DNA of 64,000 nucleotides from Candidatus Gastranaerophilales bacterium (GCA_944323135.1 CALURI010000002.1:1-64000), one strand, 5' to 3'. Shown: positions 1 through 8,770, counted from the stretch's first letter. The notes: a model not told the origin generated them from the letters alone. A program made the numbers and translations.

Positions 1-59
1 ATAGGAGTATTTTGCATACCCTTACAACGGACAGAATTGCCCTTTAATATTTTATTCAT
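1..59 (-). CDS. 5' end of an unidentified gene, cut by the window edge
   Basis: An ATG on the minus strand at 57-59 follows an excellent Shine-Dalgarno (AAGGAG, 8 nt upstream) and stays open to the window edge, giving MNKILKGNSVRCKGMQNTP. Only 19 residues are visible, too few to name a family. It lies downstream of the flagellar operon but behind that operon's terminator at 117-155, so it is probably a separate transcription unit. Confidence 0.6.
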   Translation of the reverse strand, partial: MNKILKGNSVRCKGMQNTP

Positions 60-116
60 ACTTTCACTCCTTTTTTTTTATATTATAAACGATTTTAATA
101 CAAGTTTCAAGTATAT

Positions 117-155
117 AAAAAAAATACAAAAGAGATTTTAAATTCTCTTTTGTAT
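117..155 (-). terminator. Rho-independent terminator of the flagellar operon
   Basis: Inverted repeat ATACAAAAGAG / CTCTTTTGTAT (124-134 and 145-155), followed on the minus strand by eight T. It sits 27 bp past the stop of the FlgE/FlgG-like gene. Confidence 0.8.
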
Positions 156-181
156 AATGGAGTTTAAATCATTTATAAATC

Positions 182-1018
182 TTAATTACCAACAAGTCTT
201 AAAGCTTCTTCTAACAATTCTTTATTTGAAGATATCAACTTGTTAGACACTTCCATTTGAAGTTTTGCCATCTGATAATATGAAATATTAGCACTAAAAT
301 CAGCATTTGACATTTCTAAAAGCCCTGAACGAATTTCACCGACACCTATTACAGGTTTTCCGGATTCTTCAGTTTCCAAGAATTTTCCGTCATCGAATTC
401 ATACAAAGCAGCAGCATTATGAAAGTTTCTTGTTGTAACTCTGTATAACGGGACAGAACGTTTGCCATTATCTGCTTTCCCATATATAGTTCCGTCATTA
501 CCTATTTCATAATCATCATATTTGCCTAAATATTTTCCGTTATTCGGGTCTATCCATAATTTTATATTGGTTGTTGGAATATCTAAAGCTCCGCCTTTTA
601 AAACAGTTTCTTGATAAAGATCAGAAGATACTGATTTTGTACCTTGCATAATTTCGCCTTTATCATTCAATATATAACCCTGTACGGTATTACCTGATTT
701 ATCTCTGTAGACACCTTCTTTATCAAAAGTAAATTCGCCTAACCTTGTATAAATATTTTTTCCTTCAGCATTTTTTACAAGGAAAAAGCCTTTACCCTCT
801 AAGAAAAGATTCTCTTTAGACGTACCAGGAGTAGACTTACCCTGATCTATTTTTTTATCATAATCATCTGAAATTGCACCACCCAAGAATGTTTTAAAAG
901 TAACTTGCTGTTCTCTAAAACCTGGAGTATAGACATTTGTCATATTACTTGCTATGACATCCATCCAGTTAGTGGTTGATTTTTGAGTATTGAGTGCGGT
1001 AATAAATGAATCGTTCAT
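182..1018 (-). CDS. Flagellar hook/basal-body rod family protein (FlgE/FlgF/FlgG type)
   Basis: Structural protein of the flagellar rod or hook, assembled outside the inner membrane by the flagellar export apparatus. The N-terminus (residues 1-40) has the family pattern: a short start, then a stretch ending in asparagines before TPGFRE. The C-terminus has the usual GLLEMSNADFS followed by a helical tail. At 278 aa it fits FlgG/FlgF (about 250-260) better than a full-size FlgE, but the gene order after FliJ and FliK is where flgD-flgE normally lie. It is the last gene of a leftward operon; its ATG overlaps the stop of the FliK-like gene by one base (TAATG), indicating translational coupling. 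The exact paralogue cannot be fixed from sequence alone. Confidence 0.85.
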   Translation of the reverse strand: MNDSFITALNTQKSTTNWMDVIASNMTNVYTPGFREQQVTFKTFLGGAISDDYDKKIDQGKSTPGTSKENLFLEGKGFFLVKNAEGKNIYTRLGEFTFDKEGVYRDKSGNTVQGYILNDKGEIMQGTKSVSSDLYQETVLKGGALDIPTTNIKLWIDPNNGKYLGKYDDYEIGNDGTIYGKADNGKRSVPLYRVTTRNFHNAAALYEFDDGKFLETEESGKPVIGVGEIRSGLLEMSNADFSANISYYQMAKLQMEVSNKLISSNKELLEEALRLVGN

Positions 1019-1866
1019 TACTTTTCTCCTTGTTTATTTTGGCGTCTTTGTTGCTGTTGCTGACGTGAATTACTGTAACTTAATTGTGAATATGGTAAAT
1101 TTTGCTCATCAAATCTTTGTCTTAAAGAAGCTATGTTATTTCTTAAATATTGCTCAACAGCCTTATCACCCGGAATAAAATTTGCTGCGAGAGAACCGTC
1201 TTTATTTACCTTTATAATTACAGAAACATCTTTGTCAAAATCTATCCTGAAAGGTTGATTTGTTTTCATAGATTCCGAAAGTTTTTCCATTAAGACAGAT
1301 GATACTTGAACATTTTGCTGAACATTTTTTGTCTCTGAATTCATTGCATTATCTATTTGAGCAGCAATAGTTTTCATTGACATATCAGTATTTTGAACAA
1401 GGTTTGCAAAAAAGTTAGCATCACTATCTGACATGTTTATAACATCATAATCAAAAGTAGATGCACTGTTAACAGTTGTCATTAAATCTTTAGTATTTAT
1501 AAGGTTTTGAATATTTTGAGATAAAATTGATTGTCCTTCATTACTGTACTTATAATCAGTAAAATTTATGCCGCCCTTATAAACGTCATCAGGAACAATA
1601 TCATCAGGATTTTTTTGTAATTCTTGAGATAACTTATTTGCTTCCTTTGTAGAATCTTGTTCAGATTTATTATCATTTGATGTTTTTTTGTCATCATCGG
1701 AAGCCTCAACTTTGTTATCTTTTTCAGATTCAGAGGCAGTTTTCATTTCATCTTCAAATGATTTATCCGAAGTTTTATTTGTACTATCAGTTTTTGTTTT
1801 TGACTGAGTTGAACTTACATCTGAAGTACTTGCAGTTGCTGCTGATGATGCTGTACTTACATTCAT
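1018..1866 (-). CDS. fliK: FliK-like flagellar hook-length control protein
   Basis: Probably the secreted ruler that sets hook length. The first 100 or so residues are Ser/Thr/Asp/Lys-rich and low in complexity, as FliK N-termini are. The last 90 residues resemble the Flg_hook C-terminal domain: FRIDFDKDVSVIIKVNKDG, then a helix with LRNNIASLRQRF, ending in a Gln/Arg-rich tail. It lies one base after the fliJ stop and overlaps the next gene by one base, so the three genes form one unit. Primary sequence in this family is weakly conserved; the call rests on composition, the C-terminal pattern and position. Confidence 0.65.
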   Translation of the reverse strand: MNVSTASSAATASTSDVSSTQSKTKTDSTNKTSDKSFEDEMKTASESEKDNKVEASDDDKKTSNDNKSEQDSTKEANKLSQELQKNPDDIVPDDVYKGGINFTDYKYSNEGQSILSQNIQNLINTKDLMTTVNSASTFDYDVINMSDSDANFFANLVQNTDMSMKTIAAQIDNAMNSETKNVQQNVQVSSVLMEKLSESMKTNQPFRIDFDKDVSVIIKVNKDGSLAANFIPGDKAVEQYLRNNIASLRQRFDEQNLPYSQLSYSNSRQQQQQRRQNKQGEK

Positions 1867-1867
1867 T

Positions 1868-2362
1868 TTAATTGCTACCTCCGTCTATTTCTTCTAACTG
1901 TTTTAATATAGCTTGTTCTTCTTCTTCAGCTCTTTCTTTACTTTGCCGAAAATATCGGGTTACACCAAGTTCGGAATATTGCTTCAGCTCTGCGGCTTTT
2001 TCTTCCGCAATATAAGCTTCTCTATTCTTTTCTTTGTGTTTTTCAAGAACTTTAACACCTTGTTCGAGTTTCACAAGTATTGCCTTTTCTTCATCAAGTT
2101 TTTTTTGAGCTTCCTGGCGTATTAACTCTAATTTTTCAGCTTTGTCCCAAAGAAAAATTAGATAGTTGTCATAGGTTTCATACATCATAGGATCTGCCTG
2201 ACGCATGTTCTGCTTTGTCATCCTGATTTCTTCATCGTTTTTTCTTATATTTTCCTCAGCTACATAAACTGCCTGCTGGGCTTTTTGAACTATTGTTAAT
2301 TGTTCTTCTTTTTTACGAATTCTGAAATCGAGAATTTTTTGTAACCTGTATCTGAAAGGCAT
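1868..2362 (-). CDS. fliJ: FliJ-like flagellar export chaperone
   Basis: Soluble component of the flagellar type III export apparatus that stimulates the FliI ATPase. At 164 aa it has the usual FliJ length (about 145-150), begins with the family's basic MPFRYRLQKILDFRIRKKEEQ and is almost entirely charged coiled coil (Glu/Lys/Gln-rich heptads to about residue 150). It is first in the visible fliJ-fliK-rod operon. The ATG is 1 bp from one arm of a perfect 13-bp inverted repeat (2364-2412). Confidence 0.75.
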   Translation of the reverse strand: MPFRYRLQKILDFRIRKKEEQLTIVQKAQQAVYVAEENIRKNDEEIRMTKQNMRQADPMMYETYDNYLIFLWDKAEKLELIRQEAQKKLDEEKAILVKLEQGVKVLEKHKEKNREAYIAEEKAAELKQYSELGVTRYFRQSKERAEEEEQAILKQLEEIDGGSN

Positions 2363-2363
2363 C

Positions 2364-2412
2364 TTATAACACTCTTTTGAAATAATTATGACTTATTTTA
2401 AGAGTGTTATAA
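2364..2412. repeat. Perfect 13-bp inverted repeat before fliJ
   Basis: Arms TTATAACACTCTT (2364-2376) and AAGAGTGTTATAA (2400-2412) with a 23-nt AT-rich loop. No T-run follows on the fliJ side, so it is not a standard terminator. The near arm ends one base before the fliJ ATG, so it could be an operator or an mRNA hairpin affecting initiation. Confidence 0.6.
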
Positions 2413-2451
2413 TCATCTATATGAATGATATTAATGATATTAAAGAAAAAG

Positions 2452-3261
2452 TCAATCTAATATAGTTACACCGGTTGTAATTCCACGATTATTATTTGTT
2501 CTGTAATATCCTCTATTAGTTCTTATATCTGCAGAATCACCATTTCCGCCAAGCATAGCTCTTTCAGCTTCGAAGTAATCCATATAAGCAGGATCCATTG
2601 CCGGAGTATAACCAGTAGGCATGCCGACAAATTGATTTTTAAAATTGCCCCATAAAGTATTTTGCCAGCCTGCACCTGATGAACCTGTAAAAATTGGCGG
2701 TCTGTAAGAATTTTGTGCGGAATAATTCTGCTGTCCAAACATATTGTCTGAATTATAGGCTTTATAATTTTTTGATACATCTTTAAGAGTTTTAAATCTA
2801 TCTGTAAGATTTCCTTGCTGTGCAGCACCAAATATACGCTGTTCCAATCTTTCTATACGATTTTTAGCAGAATCATATTCATAGGTTTGAAGAAGTATCT
2901 TTTGTTCAAGTTTATCGATTCCGGAGAATTGATTTGCAACAAGCTTTTCATTACTCTCAGAAAAGCTTCTTTTTACATTTGTTCTCAATATGACAGGTTT
3001 TCTGTAATAATTGCTGGGATATCTGTTATAATATCTATTATAACGATAAGGAGTTCTATTATAATAGCTGTTGTTATTATTATAATAATAGTTATTATAT
3101 CTTGGTGGACGGTAATAATTACTGTTTGAATAAGTATAAGTCGGAGGATAATAATACCCGTTATTGTAATTATTAAACCCGAATATCCTTGAAAAAATCC
3201 CTGCCTGAGCGGAATTTATAACCAAAAGCATTACTGCTGCAAGTAAAATTATTTTCTTCAT
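2452..3261 (-). CDS. Secreted Asn/Tyr-rich protein with a C-terminal LEQRIFG helix motif
   Basis: Not a recognised enzyme. Residues 1-20 are a clean signal peptide (KK, hydrophobic core, NSAQA before Gly). Residues 25-95 are an Asn/Tyr/Arg/Pro-rich low-complexity segment. About residues 105-165 form a predicted helix containing RIERLEQRIFG followed by LTDRFKTL, a pattern I associate with short repeats in melainabacterial envelope proteins. The remainder is Gly/Asn-rich. No Cys, so not a lipoprotein and no disulfides. Likely periplasmic or surface-exposed. It stands alone between the flagellar operon and prepilin A, with AGGTGAGG-type ribosome binding before the ATG. Confidence 0.7.
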   Translation of the reverse strand: MKKIILLAAVMLLVINSAQAGIFSRIFGFNNYNNGYYYPPTYTYSNSNYYRPPRYNNYYYNNNNSYYNRTPYRYNRYYNRYPSNYYRKPVILRTNVKRSFSESNEKLVANQFSGIDKLEQKILLQTYEYDSAKNRIERLEQRIFGAAQQGNLTDRFKTLKDVSKNYKAYNSDNMFGQQNYSAQNSYRPPIFTGSSGAGWQNTLWGNFKNQFVGMPTGYTPAMDPAYMDYFEAERAMLGGNGDSADIRTNRGYYRTNNNRGITTGVTILD

Positions 3262-3342
3262 TTAACCTCACCTCTTGTAAAATGAGATTAAATGAATTTA
3301 TAAAAATAAACTATTCTCCTTTTAGCTAAAATGTTAGATAAT

Positions 3343-4118
3343 TTATCTTGCATTAACTCTAAATGGATATTCATCAGGAATTTTCCATCCGTTATATTGT
3401 ATCCAGCGAGTGCAATAAGCAGGCCAAGTAGATGTTTCATTACACCCATAAGTTGAATGATTTTTTAATGAACTTTCTGTTTTATCCCAACCGGACATAT
3501 ATGGCTCAAAATTATATTGATAATAAGATCCATCAGCTTTACGGACAGGATTATAATAAAATGCAAATGCACAACGCCCCATATAATATTTAGCATATTC
3601 TGATTTCGCATAAGAAAAACAACTTTCAGGATCGCCAGGGAAAAAATACCAGTCTCTACCATTTGTGGAAACTATTGAAACAGCACTTCCATCTGAAAAA
3701 TAAAGTGTATAACAAGAAGTACCAGCAATATTCAAAAAATCAGTTTTTGTAACATTCATATAAGGAACTATATATTTATCTACCCAAGTTTTTTTTAATG
3801 TTAAATCAACATTATCCTCAAACCAAAATTCTCGCGGGCCATAATCTACTTCCGCACGAGTAATTGCCTGATTTATAGCTGAATAAAATTTTTCAAGACG
3901 CGTCTCGACTACCTTTTTATTATGATTTGCTATTAATGCAGGCAAGGTCAAAGCCGCAACAACACCGATTATTCCTAATGTTATCAGTACTTCAGCTAAT
4001 GTAAAACCAAAATATTTTGCATAAAAATTTCTTTTAACTTCAGCTTTATCAGTGGAAGTAATTTTGGAGCTTAGATTTGCCCCCCCCCCGACATTTCTGA
4101 TACTAATAATCTTTCCAT
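3343..4118 (-). CDS. Prepilin-type protein A, phase-variable, OFF as sequenced (G10)
   Basis: Type IV pilin/pseudopilin-like protein with a class III signal: GFTLAEVLITLGIIGVV forms the cleavage site (after Gly) and N-terminal helix, followed by about 190 residues with at least four Cys shared with copies B and C. Translation should start at ATG 4116-4118, placed 9 nt after GGAG. From there codon 10 is TCG, followed by three GGG codons, and with the assembled 10 G the frame ends at CAA ATC TAA. Adding one G (or removing two) joins the leader to FTLAEV with no stop. In the pilin frame there is no ATG/GTG/TTG between tract and FTLAEV. The only in-frame alternative with 10 G is a TTG at 4123-4125, two bases from the GGAG and so poorly placed. 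The copy has an extra Cys (TSCYTLYF) and a different tail (NAR). Confidence 0.85.
3391..3665 (-). repeat. 275-bp block identical to 12626-12900 (prepilins A and C)
   Basis: Base-for-base comparison shows no mismatch over 275 bp (offset 9235), covering the 3' half of the two genes, while sequence just outside differs. Confidence 0.9.
4080..4089 (-). repeat. G10 homopolymer in prepilin A leader
   Basis: Ten consecutive C on the plus strand (G10 in the coding direction) in a region of about 30% GC. It begins at the third base of leader codon 10. Tracts of this length are classic slipped-strand mispairing sites. Confidence 0.9.
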
Positions 4119-4157
4119 AATTCAAAGCTCCTTTTCTTATAAAATACTACAATATTT

Positions 4158-4163
4158 ATTATA
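4158..4163 (-). promoter_or_regulatory. Extended -10 box for prepilin A
   Basis: Minus-strand TGTTATAAT gives an extended -10 (TGn then TATAAT) about 40 nt before the leader ATG. No good -35 is seen at 16-18 nt spacing. Confidence 0.5.
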
Positions 4164-4180
4164 ACATGTTTGTTAAATTT

Positions 4181-4209
4181 TTGCACTATATAAATAAATA
4201 TGTTAAAAA
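4181..4209 (+). promoter_or_regulatory. Promoter of the GH38 gene, leaderless arrangement
   Basis: TTGCAC (4181-4186), 17-nt spacer, TAAAAA (4204-4209), then only 6 nt to ATG 4216. There is no Shine-Dalgarno, so transcription would begin at or next to the start codon. Confidence 0.45.
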
Positions 4210-4215
4210 ATAAAT

Positions 4216-6174
4216 ATGAAAAAAACTGTTATTGCATATTTACACACACATTGGGATAGAGAATGGTACAGAGAATTTGAAGTTTTCAGATTAAGACTTT
4301 TAAAAGTATTTGATAATGTCTTAAATATACTTGAGAATAACAAAATTCCGTCATTTTATTTTGATGGACAAGTAAGTGCTCTATTAGACTACTTAGAAAT
4401 CAGACCTGAAAAAGAAAACCTTATAAGAAAGTTTATTGCAGAAAAAAAATTATATATCGGACCTTGTTATACACTTGTTGATGAATTTCTTACCGATAAA
4501 ACAGTTTTTAAAAAGAATTTAGAAATTGGTCTTAAAATATCAAAAGAATTTGGATGTACAGATTTTATAGGCTATCTTGCAGACACATTCGGACACAGTC
4601 AAAATATTCCAAAAATATTTAAAGAATTTGGCATTGACAAGTGTGTTGTATGGCGCGGATGCGGTGATATTCCTTCAGAATTCACTTTTAACGGTATAAA
4701 TACAGTAAACCTTATTCGCGGCTACTTTATGGACATTTTTTCTGCCTCTATGACTATTGAGAAAAAAGCTGAATGGCTGAAAGGTAATTTAGATAAAATC
4801 GCAGAAAAATCCGGGAATTATTTACTTCTTCCTATTGGTGCAGACCATTTAGGAGTAGAACCTGATATTACAGACCAAATCGAAAAAGTAAATTCTTTAC
4901 TTGAAGATTATGAAATTAAACTATCTAATCCATTTGAATACTTTGAACTTGTAAAAGCCAATTTTAAGCAATTTGAATGGAACGATGAACTCAGAGATAA
5001 CAGCAAAACATTTATCCTGCAAGGTTCTTATTCTGCAAGATTGAAACTTAAACAATACAATGTAAAATGCACATATTTACTTGAACAAGCAGACAAATTA
5101 CAAAAAGAATACGGGGAAGAATATAACTCAATAATTGAATACGCATACAAACTATTACTCAAAAATCAAGCCCATGACGGAATTTGCGGATGTTCTACCG
5201 ATTTAGTTCATAAAGAAAATATTACAAGATATGAAAAAATCATCCAAATTGCAAACACAATTATAGAAGAATTGAGACTGAAATACAATTTTAAAACACC
5301 TATAATGCAAAGCAAAGATTTGCTGCCTGAATACAAAGTTATCTCAAAACATTTCGGAGTAGAAAATTCAATTCTTTATGACACTCAAAAAATCCCTATA
5401 ACAGAAGATTTTACAGATATTTATACTCTAAAATATTCACCTGCTTTTAAACCTCAAATAAAAATTGAAGTTAAAAACGGCAAAATTAATATAGCCCCGC
5501 TGCAAAAAGATAAAAATACCACTTGTAGCGGAGGAATTTCAATGGAATTTGTCCGTTTTAAAGACGAAGGTGATACCTATAACTTTGGAGCCGTTGCTGA
5601 TGATATAGGAGAAAAAGCTGAAATTTACTCATTCAAAAATAATATACTCAAAACAAGCTTTTTTGATGTTCAAGTAGAACTTTGTGAAGATTTAATTAAT
5701 TTTAAAATAGAATGGGATAACAAATTAAAAAACAAACTATGGCAAGTAAAATTTAATCTAAAATCTCCAGTAACCGAAACTTTCTCTGAGGATATGAACA
5801 CCGTAATCCGCAGAGAATTTGACCCTAATTATGATATGAGAAAACACCTGCCAAAAGTTCGAGGTATTGAAGTTAAAACAAATTTTGCACCAATGCAAAG
5901 ATATGTCGGGGCACAGGGCTTTGGGATAATTACAAAAGGTCTGACAGAGTACGAAGTAAAAGAGAAATCCTTACTCGTAACACTTTTAAGGAGCAGCGGG
6001 ATAATTTCAAACCCCAAAAATCCATCTCGTTCAACCCCTGCAGGTCCTCCTATAGAAGTTGCTGGAGCTCAACAATTAGGATTAAATACAGCAGAATTTT
6101 CAGTAGGATTTTTTACTCCCGAAAACTACCAAAAATACATTGATAAATTATTTCCAATCTATAAATATTTGTAA
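4216..6174 (+). CDS. Glycoside hydrolase family 38 (alpha-mannosidase-like)
   Basis: Retaining, metal-dependent alpha-mannosidase family enzyme, probably cytosolic (no signal peptide). The N-terminal motif HTHWDREWY at residues 10-18 supplies metal ligands His12 and Asp14; LADTFGHSQ places the nucleophile Asp123; HDGICGCS near residue 320 matches the GH38 middle-domain His/Asp ligand motif. At 652 aa it is shorter than most GH38 enzymes (about 850-1000), so the C-terminal beta domain is reduced. Substrate (mannan or N-glycan-derived mannosides) is inferred from the family only. It is monocistronic with an apparently leaderless start. Confidence 0.85.
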   Translation: MKKTVIAYLHTHWDREWYREFEVFRLRLLKVFDNVLNILENNKIPSFYFDGQVSALLDYLEIRPEKENLIRKFIAEKKLYIGPCYTLVDEFLTDKTVFKKNLEIGLKISKEFGCTDFIGYLADTFGHSQNIPKIFKEFGIDKCVVWRGCGDIPSEFTFNGINTVNLIRGYFMDIFSASMTIEKKAEWLKGNLDKIAEKSGNYLLLPIGADHLGVEPDITDQIEKVNSLLEDYEIKLSNPFEYFELVKANFKQFEWNDELRDNSKTFILQGSYSARLKLKQYNVKCTYLLEQADKLQKEYGEEYNSIIEYAYKLLLKNQAHDGICGCSTDLVHKENITRYEKIIQIANTIIEELRLKYNFKTPIMQSKDLLPEYKVISKHFGVENSILYDTQKIPITEDFTDIYTLKYSPAFKPQIKIEVKNGKINIAPLQKDKNTTCSGGISMEFVRFKDEGDTYNFGAVADDIGEKAEIYSFKNNILKTSFFDVQVELCEDLINFKIEWDNKLKNKLWQVKFNLKSPVTETFSEDMNTVIRREFDPNYDMRKHLPKVRGIEVKTNFAPMQRYVGAQGFGIITKGLTEYEVKEKSLLVTLLRSSGIISNPKNPSRSTPAGPPIEVAGAQQLGLNTAEFSVGFFTPENYQKYIDKLFPIYKYL

Positions 6175-6226
6175 CAAAATAAATTACTTGTTATCAAAAA
6201 TTAATATCTTGTATGTTAACAATATT

Positions 6227-6885
6227 ATGAAAATATTCAATAAAATTTTACATACTCCAAGAAAATAATCACAAATGATAAAGGTAAAGCAGTTGCTTTA
6301 TATGGTTTCGATACTAATATTAAAGAATTGAACAAGAAGTATATTAATAAAGTTAGTCGCAGTAAACTTTTCATGATTTTAAGACACGAAATCGAGCATC
6401 AAAGGCAGTCTTTTGATATATTCCGCACCGAAGGGCTTGGACAAACAGCTGTAAACCATTATACCGAAAGTAAACCCAAATTAATTATAAATAAATTTAA
6501 AGGAATCTGGGAAAATGTTTCAGAAGAAAAAGTTGATGAGTTAAAATCAGAACTTAAAAACAATTACCAAATTATCAAAAATTATAAAACTGCAATAAAT
6601 GAAGGCAAGTCAAAAGACTTTTTAGAACAATTAGAGAAAAACGAATATAACATACAATTAAATTCAATAAATAAATTCAGACAAAAAGTTATTAGCAAAA
6701 TGGGCATAATTCCTGCATCATCAAAACAAGCCCAAATAAACAAAAAACATTTTTATGATGTTTTAAACTCACAAAATAATATTACATCTCTAAAAACAGT
6801 ATTTAATACTTCACATGAAAATGAAGCTACACTTGCCGGTTTTATAGGATATTACGAATATCTTTTTGCAAAATTTAAATTTTAA
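6227..6885 (+). pseudogene. Frameshifted hypothetical protein with HEIEH zinc-protease-like motif
   Basis: The open frame 6244-6885 encodes about 210 residues including RHEIEHQRQ, an HExxH metallopeptidase-type motif, and an acidic/helical C-terminal half. It has no ATG upstream and its first possible codon (TTG 6328) has no ribosome-binding site. An ATG at 6227 in another frame reads MKIFNKILHTPRK then stops at 6266. Inserting one A in the A4 run at 6262-6265 would join the two frames into one continuous protein of about 220 aa. I therefore read this as one gene broken by a single-base deletion, or a sequencing error. No family is recognised; peptidase activity is only suggested by the motif. 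Confidence 0.55.
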
Positions 6886-6895
6886 TCAAAAAAAA

Positions 6896-6928
6896 ACCCT
6901 ATCTTTCGATAGAGTTCGGAATTCTTTT
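6896..6928 (+). terminator. Weak hairpin terminator after the HExxH gene
   Basis: Small hairpin CTATC-tttc-GATAG (6899-6912) followed by a T5 run at 6924-6928. Short stem, so uncertain. Confidence 0.35.
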
Positions 6929-7325
6929 TAGTAATTCCTCGTGTGTGTAGAAGGTTAGTGTGTAGTAGGTAGTGTAAATAGTTAGTGTGTGTATATTATC
7001 TCGTGTTTATTTAATTCTTTATATTTGGTATTTATTGCTTACATATTAATAAAGTATTTTTAGAGTATATAATTGCTATATCTTATTTATTTCTTTACAT
7101 TTATTTACAAAGTTCTGTAAAGCAATATTACAAAGGGTTTTAAAGATTTATACTTATAAAAAGTATCTCAATAATCCCAATTTTTATATTATATCTTTCC
7201 CGTACCTCCCTGTTTAATTAATATATTCCCTATTTTTAATAAAATTAACACTATTTTTAGAAAAACATTCACAATTTTAAAAAACTAATTACTCGCGTCT
7301 TTACTTAATCTTTATATAAAAACTA
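6929..7325. other. Intergenic stretch with a C-free GT-rich repeat segment
   Basis: No gene is visible. From about 6941 to 6999 the plus strand contains no C and carries two near copies of GTTAGTGTGTRK (6954-6965 and 6981-6992) plus further GTGTGT runs. The remainder is A/T-rich without a coding frame. Its function is unknown. Confidence 0.5.
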
Positions 7326-7354
7326 TTGACCTTTTAAAAAAAAAGTATTCTAAT
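7326..7354 (+). promoter_or_regulatory. Candidate glnA promoter
   Basis: TTGACC (7326-7331), 17-nt spacer including an A9 run, TCTAAT (7349-7354). The ATG of glnA is at 7401 behind GGAAAGAGG. No NtcA-type GTA-N8-TAC site was found nearby. Confidence 0.45.
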
Positions 7355-7400
7355 AAGAAAGTATTTTAAAATTAGATATAACAGAAGGAAAGAGGTCTTT

Positions 7401-8765
7401 ATGAAAGAATTTATGCACACAAGGTTAGACAACAGGCAATTTAGTGAAGATGATATTAAAGGCTTTATCAAAGATTACAATATCAAATTTATCAAATTAC
7501 AATTTGTAGACATTAACGGACAAGTTAAAAATATGACCATTCCTTCACAACATATCGAAAAAGCTTTAAATAATGAGCTTATGTTGGACGGCTCATCTAT
7601 CAAAGGATTTAGAAGCATTGAAACTTCAGATATGTTTTTCCACCCTGACAAAAATTCATTCCAATTACTTCCTTGGAGGGGTTCGGACGGAGTTAATTCC
7701 GCAAGATTAATTTGCGATATATACAACGCAGACGGAACACCTTTTGAAGGCTGTCCAAGATGTAATTTAAAAAGGGTTATGAAAGAAGCTGAAAAAATGG
7801 GATTTTCGATGAATGTAGGCCCTGAAGCTGAGTTTTTCTTATTTTCTAAAGATAAAGAAGGTAATGTTACAACTTCAACTAATGACACTGCAGGGTATTA
7901 CGATGTAGGCCCTGAAGATTTGGGAGAAGATGTAAGATCAGATATAGTTTTAACCCTTCAAGAAATGGGCTTTGATATTGAAGCATCCCACCATGAAGTA
8001 GCAGACGGACAACATGAAATAGATTTTAGATATGCTGATATATTAACTGCAGCTGATAACGTTGCAACATTTAAAGTTGCAGTAAGAGCAATTGCGGCAA
8101 GACACAATTTACATGCAACATTTATGCCTAAACCGATATATGGAATTAACGGTTCAGGTATGCATTGTAATGTATCACTTTTTAAAGACGGCAAAAACGC
8201 ATTTTTTGACGAAAAATCAGAATATCAATTATCTGATATTGCAAAATATTCAATCGGCGGCATGCTAAAACATGTAAAAAGTATTACTGCAATATTAAAC
8301 CCGACTGTAAACAGTTTTAAACGTCTTGTCCCGGGATATGAAGCTCCTGTATATCTTGCCTGGTCACTTGCTAACAGAAGTGCATTATTAAGAGTTCCTG
8401 CAAAACGCGGCAGTTCAACAAGAGTAGAATTAAGATCACCGGATCCGGCTTGTAATCCTTATCTTGCATTCGCTGCCATTTTAGAATCTTGTCTTGACGG
8501 AGTAAGAAATAAAATCGATCCGCCAGCACCTGTTGAAAGCAATATCTACAAATTAACAACCAAGGAACGTAAAAAACAAAGAATTGATTCCCTACCCGGC
8601 AGCCTTGCTGAAGCTATTGATTATTTTGATAAATCTCTTGTAGCACGTGCAGCTCTTGGTGAGCACATTTTCAACGAATTTTTATCAGCTAAGAAAAAGG
8701 AATGGGATTCATTCAGAACATACGTTTCTCAATGGGAAATAGACAGATATCTCGAAAGATATTAA
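7401..8765 (+). CDS. glnA: Glutamine synthetase, type I
   Basis: Cytosolic dodecameric enzyme making glutamine from glutamate, ammonia and ATP, the main ammonia-assimilation step. At 454 aa it has the GSI length. Visible motifs include LMLDGSSIKGF (the Asp-50 loop), GPEAEFFLF with metal ligands, NGSGMHCNVSLF (His ligand and ATP loop), ILNPTVNSFKRLVPGYEAPVY and NRSALLRVP with the substrate Arg. The segment NIYKLTTKERK replaces the adenylylation NLYDLP of GSI-beta, suggesting GSI-alpha without adenylylation control. Strong GGAAAGAGG ribosome-binding site; monocistronic, ended by the 8771-8799 hairpin. Confidence 0.97.
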   Translation: MKEFMHTRLDNRQFSEDDIKGFIKDYNIKFIKLQFVDINGQVKNMTIPSQHIEKALNNELMLDGSSIKGFRSIETSDMFFHPDKNSFQLLPWRGSDGVNSARLICDIYNADGTPFEGCPRCNLKRVMKEAEKMGFSMNVGPEAEFFLFSKDKEGNVTTSTNDTAGYYDVGPEDLGEDVRSDIVLTLQEMGFDIEASHHEVADGQHEIDFRYADILTAADNVATFKVAVRAIAARHNLHATFMPKPIYGINGSGMHCNVSLFKDGKNAFFDEKSEYQLSDIAKYSIGGMLKHVKSITAILNPTVNSFKRLVPGYEAPVYLAWSLANRSALLRVPAKRGSSTRVELRSPDPACNPYLAFAAILESCLDGVRNKIDPPAPVESNIYKLTTKERKKQRIDSLPGSLAEAIDYFDKSLVARAALGEHIFNEFLSAKKKEWDSFRTYVSQWEIDRYLERY

Positions 8766-8770
8766 TAAAA

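Noticed and set aside
4119-4125. TTG start at 4125 giving an open prepilin A frame with G10
   Set aside because: The GGAG would be only 2 nt from this TTG, while ATG 4118 has proper spacing and matches the leaders of B and C. Kept only as a counter-hypothesis.
7081-7400. NtcA (GTA-N8-TAC) site before glnA
   Set aside because: No sequence with both half-sites at the right spacing was found.
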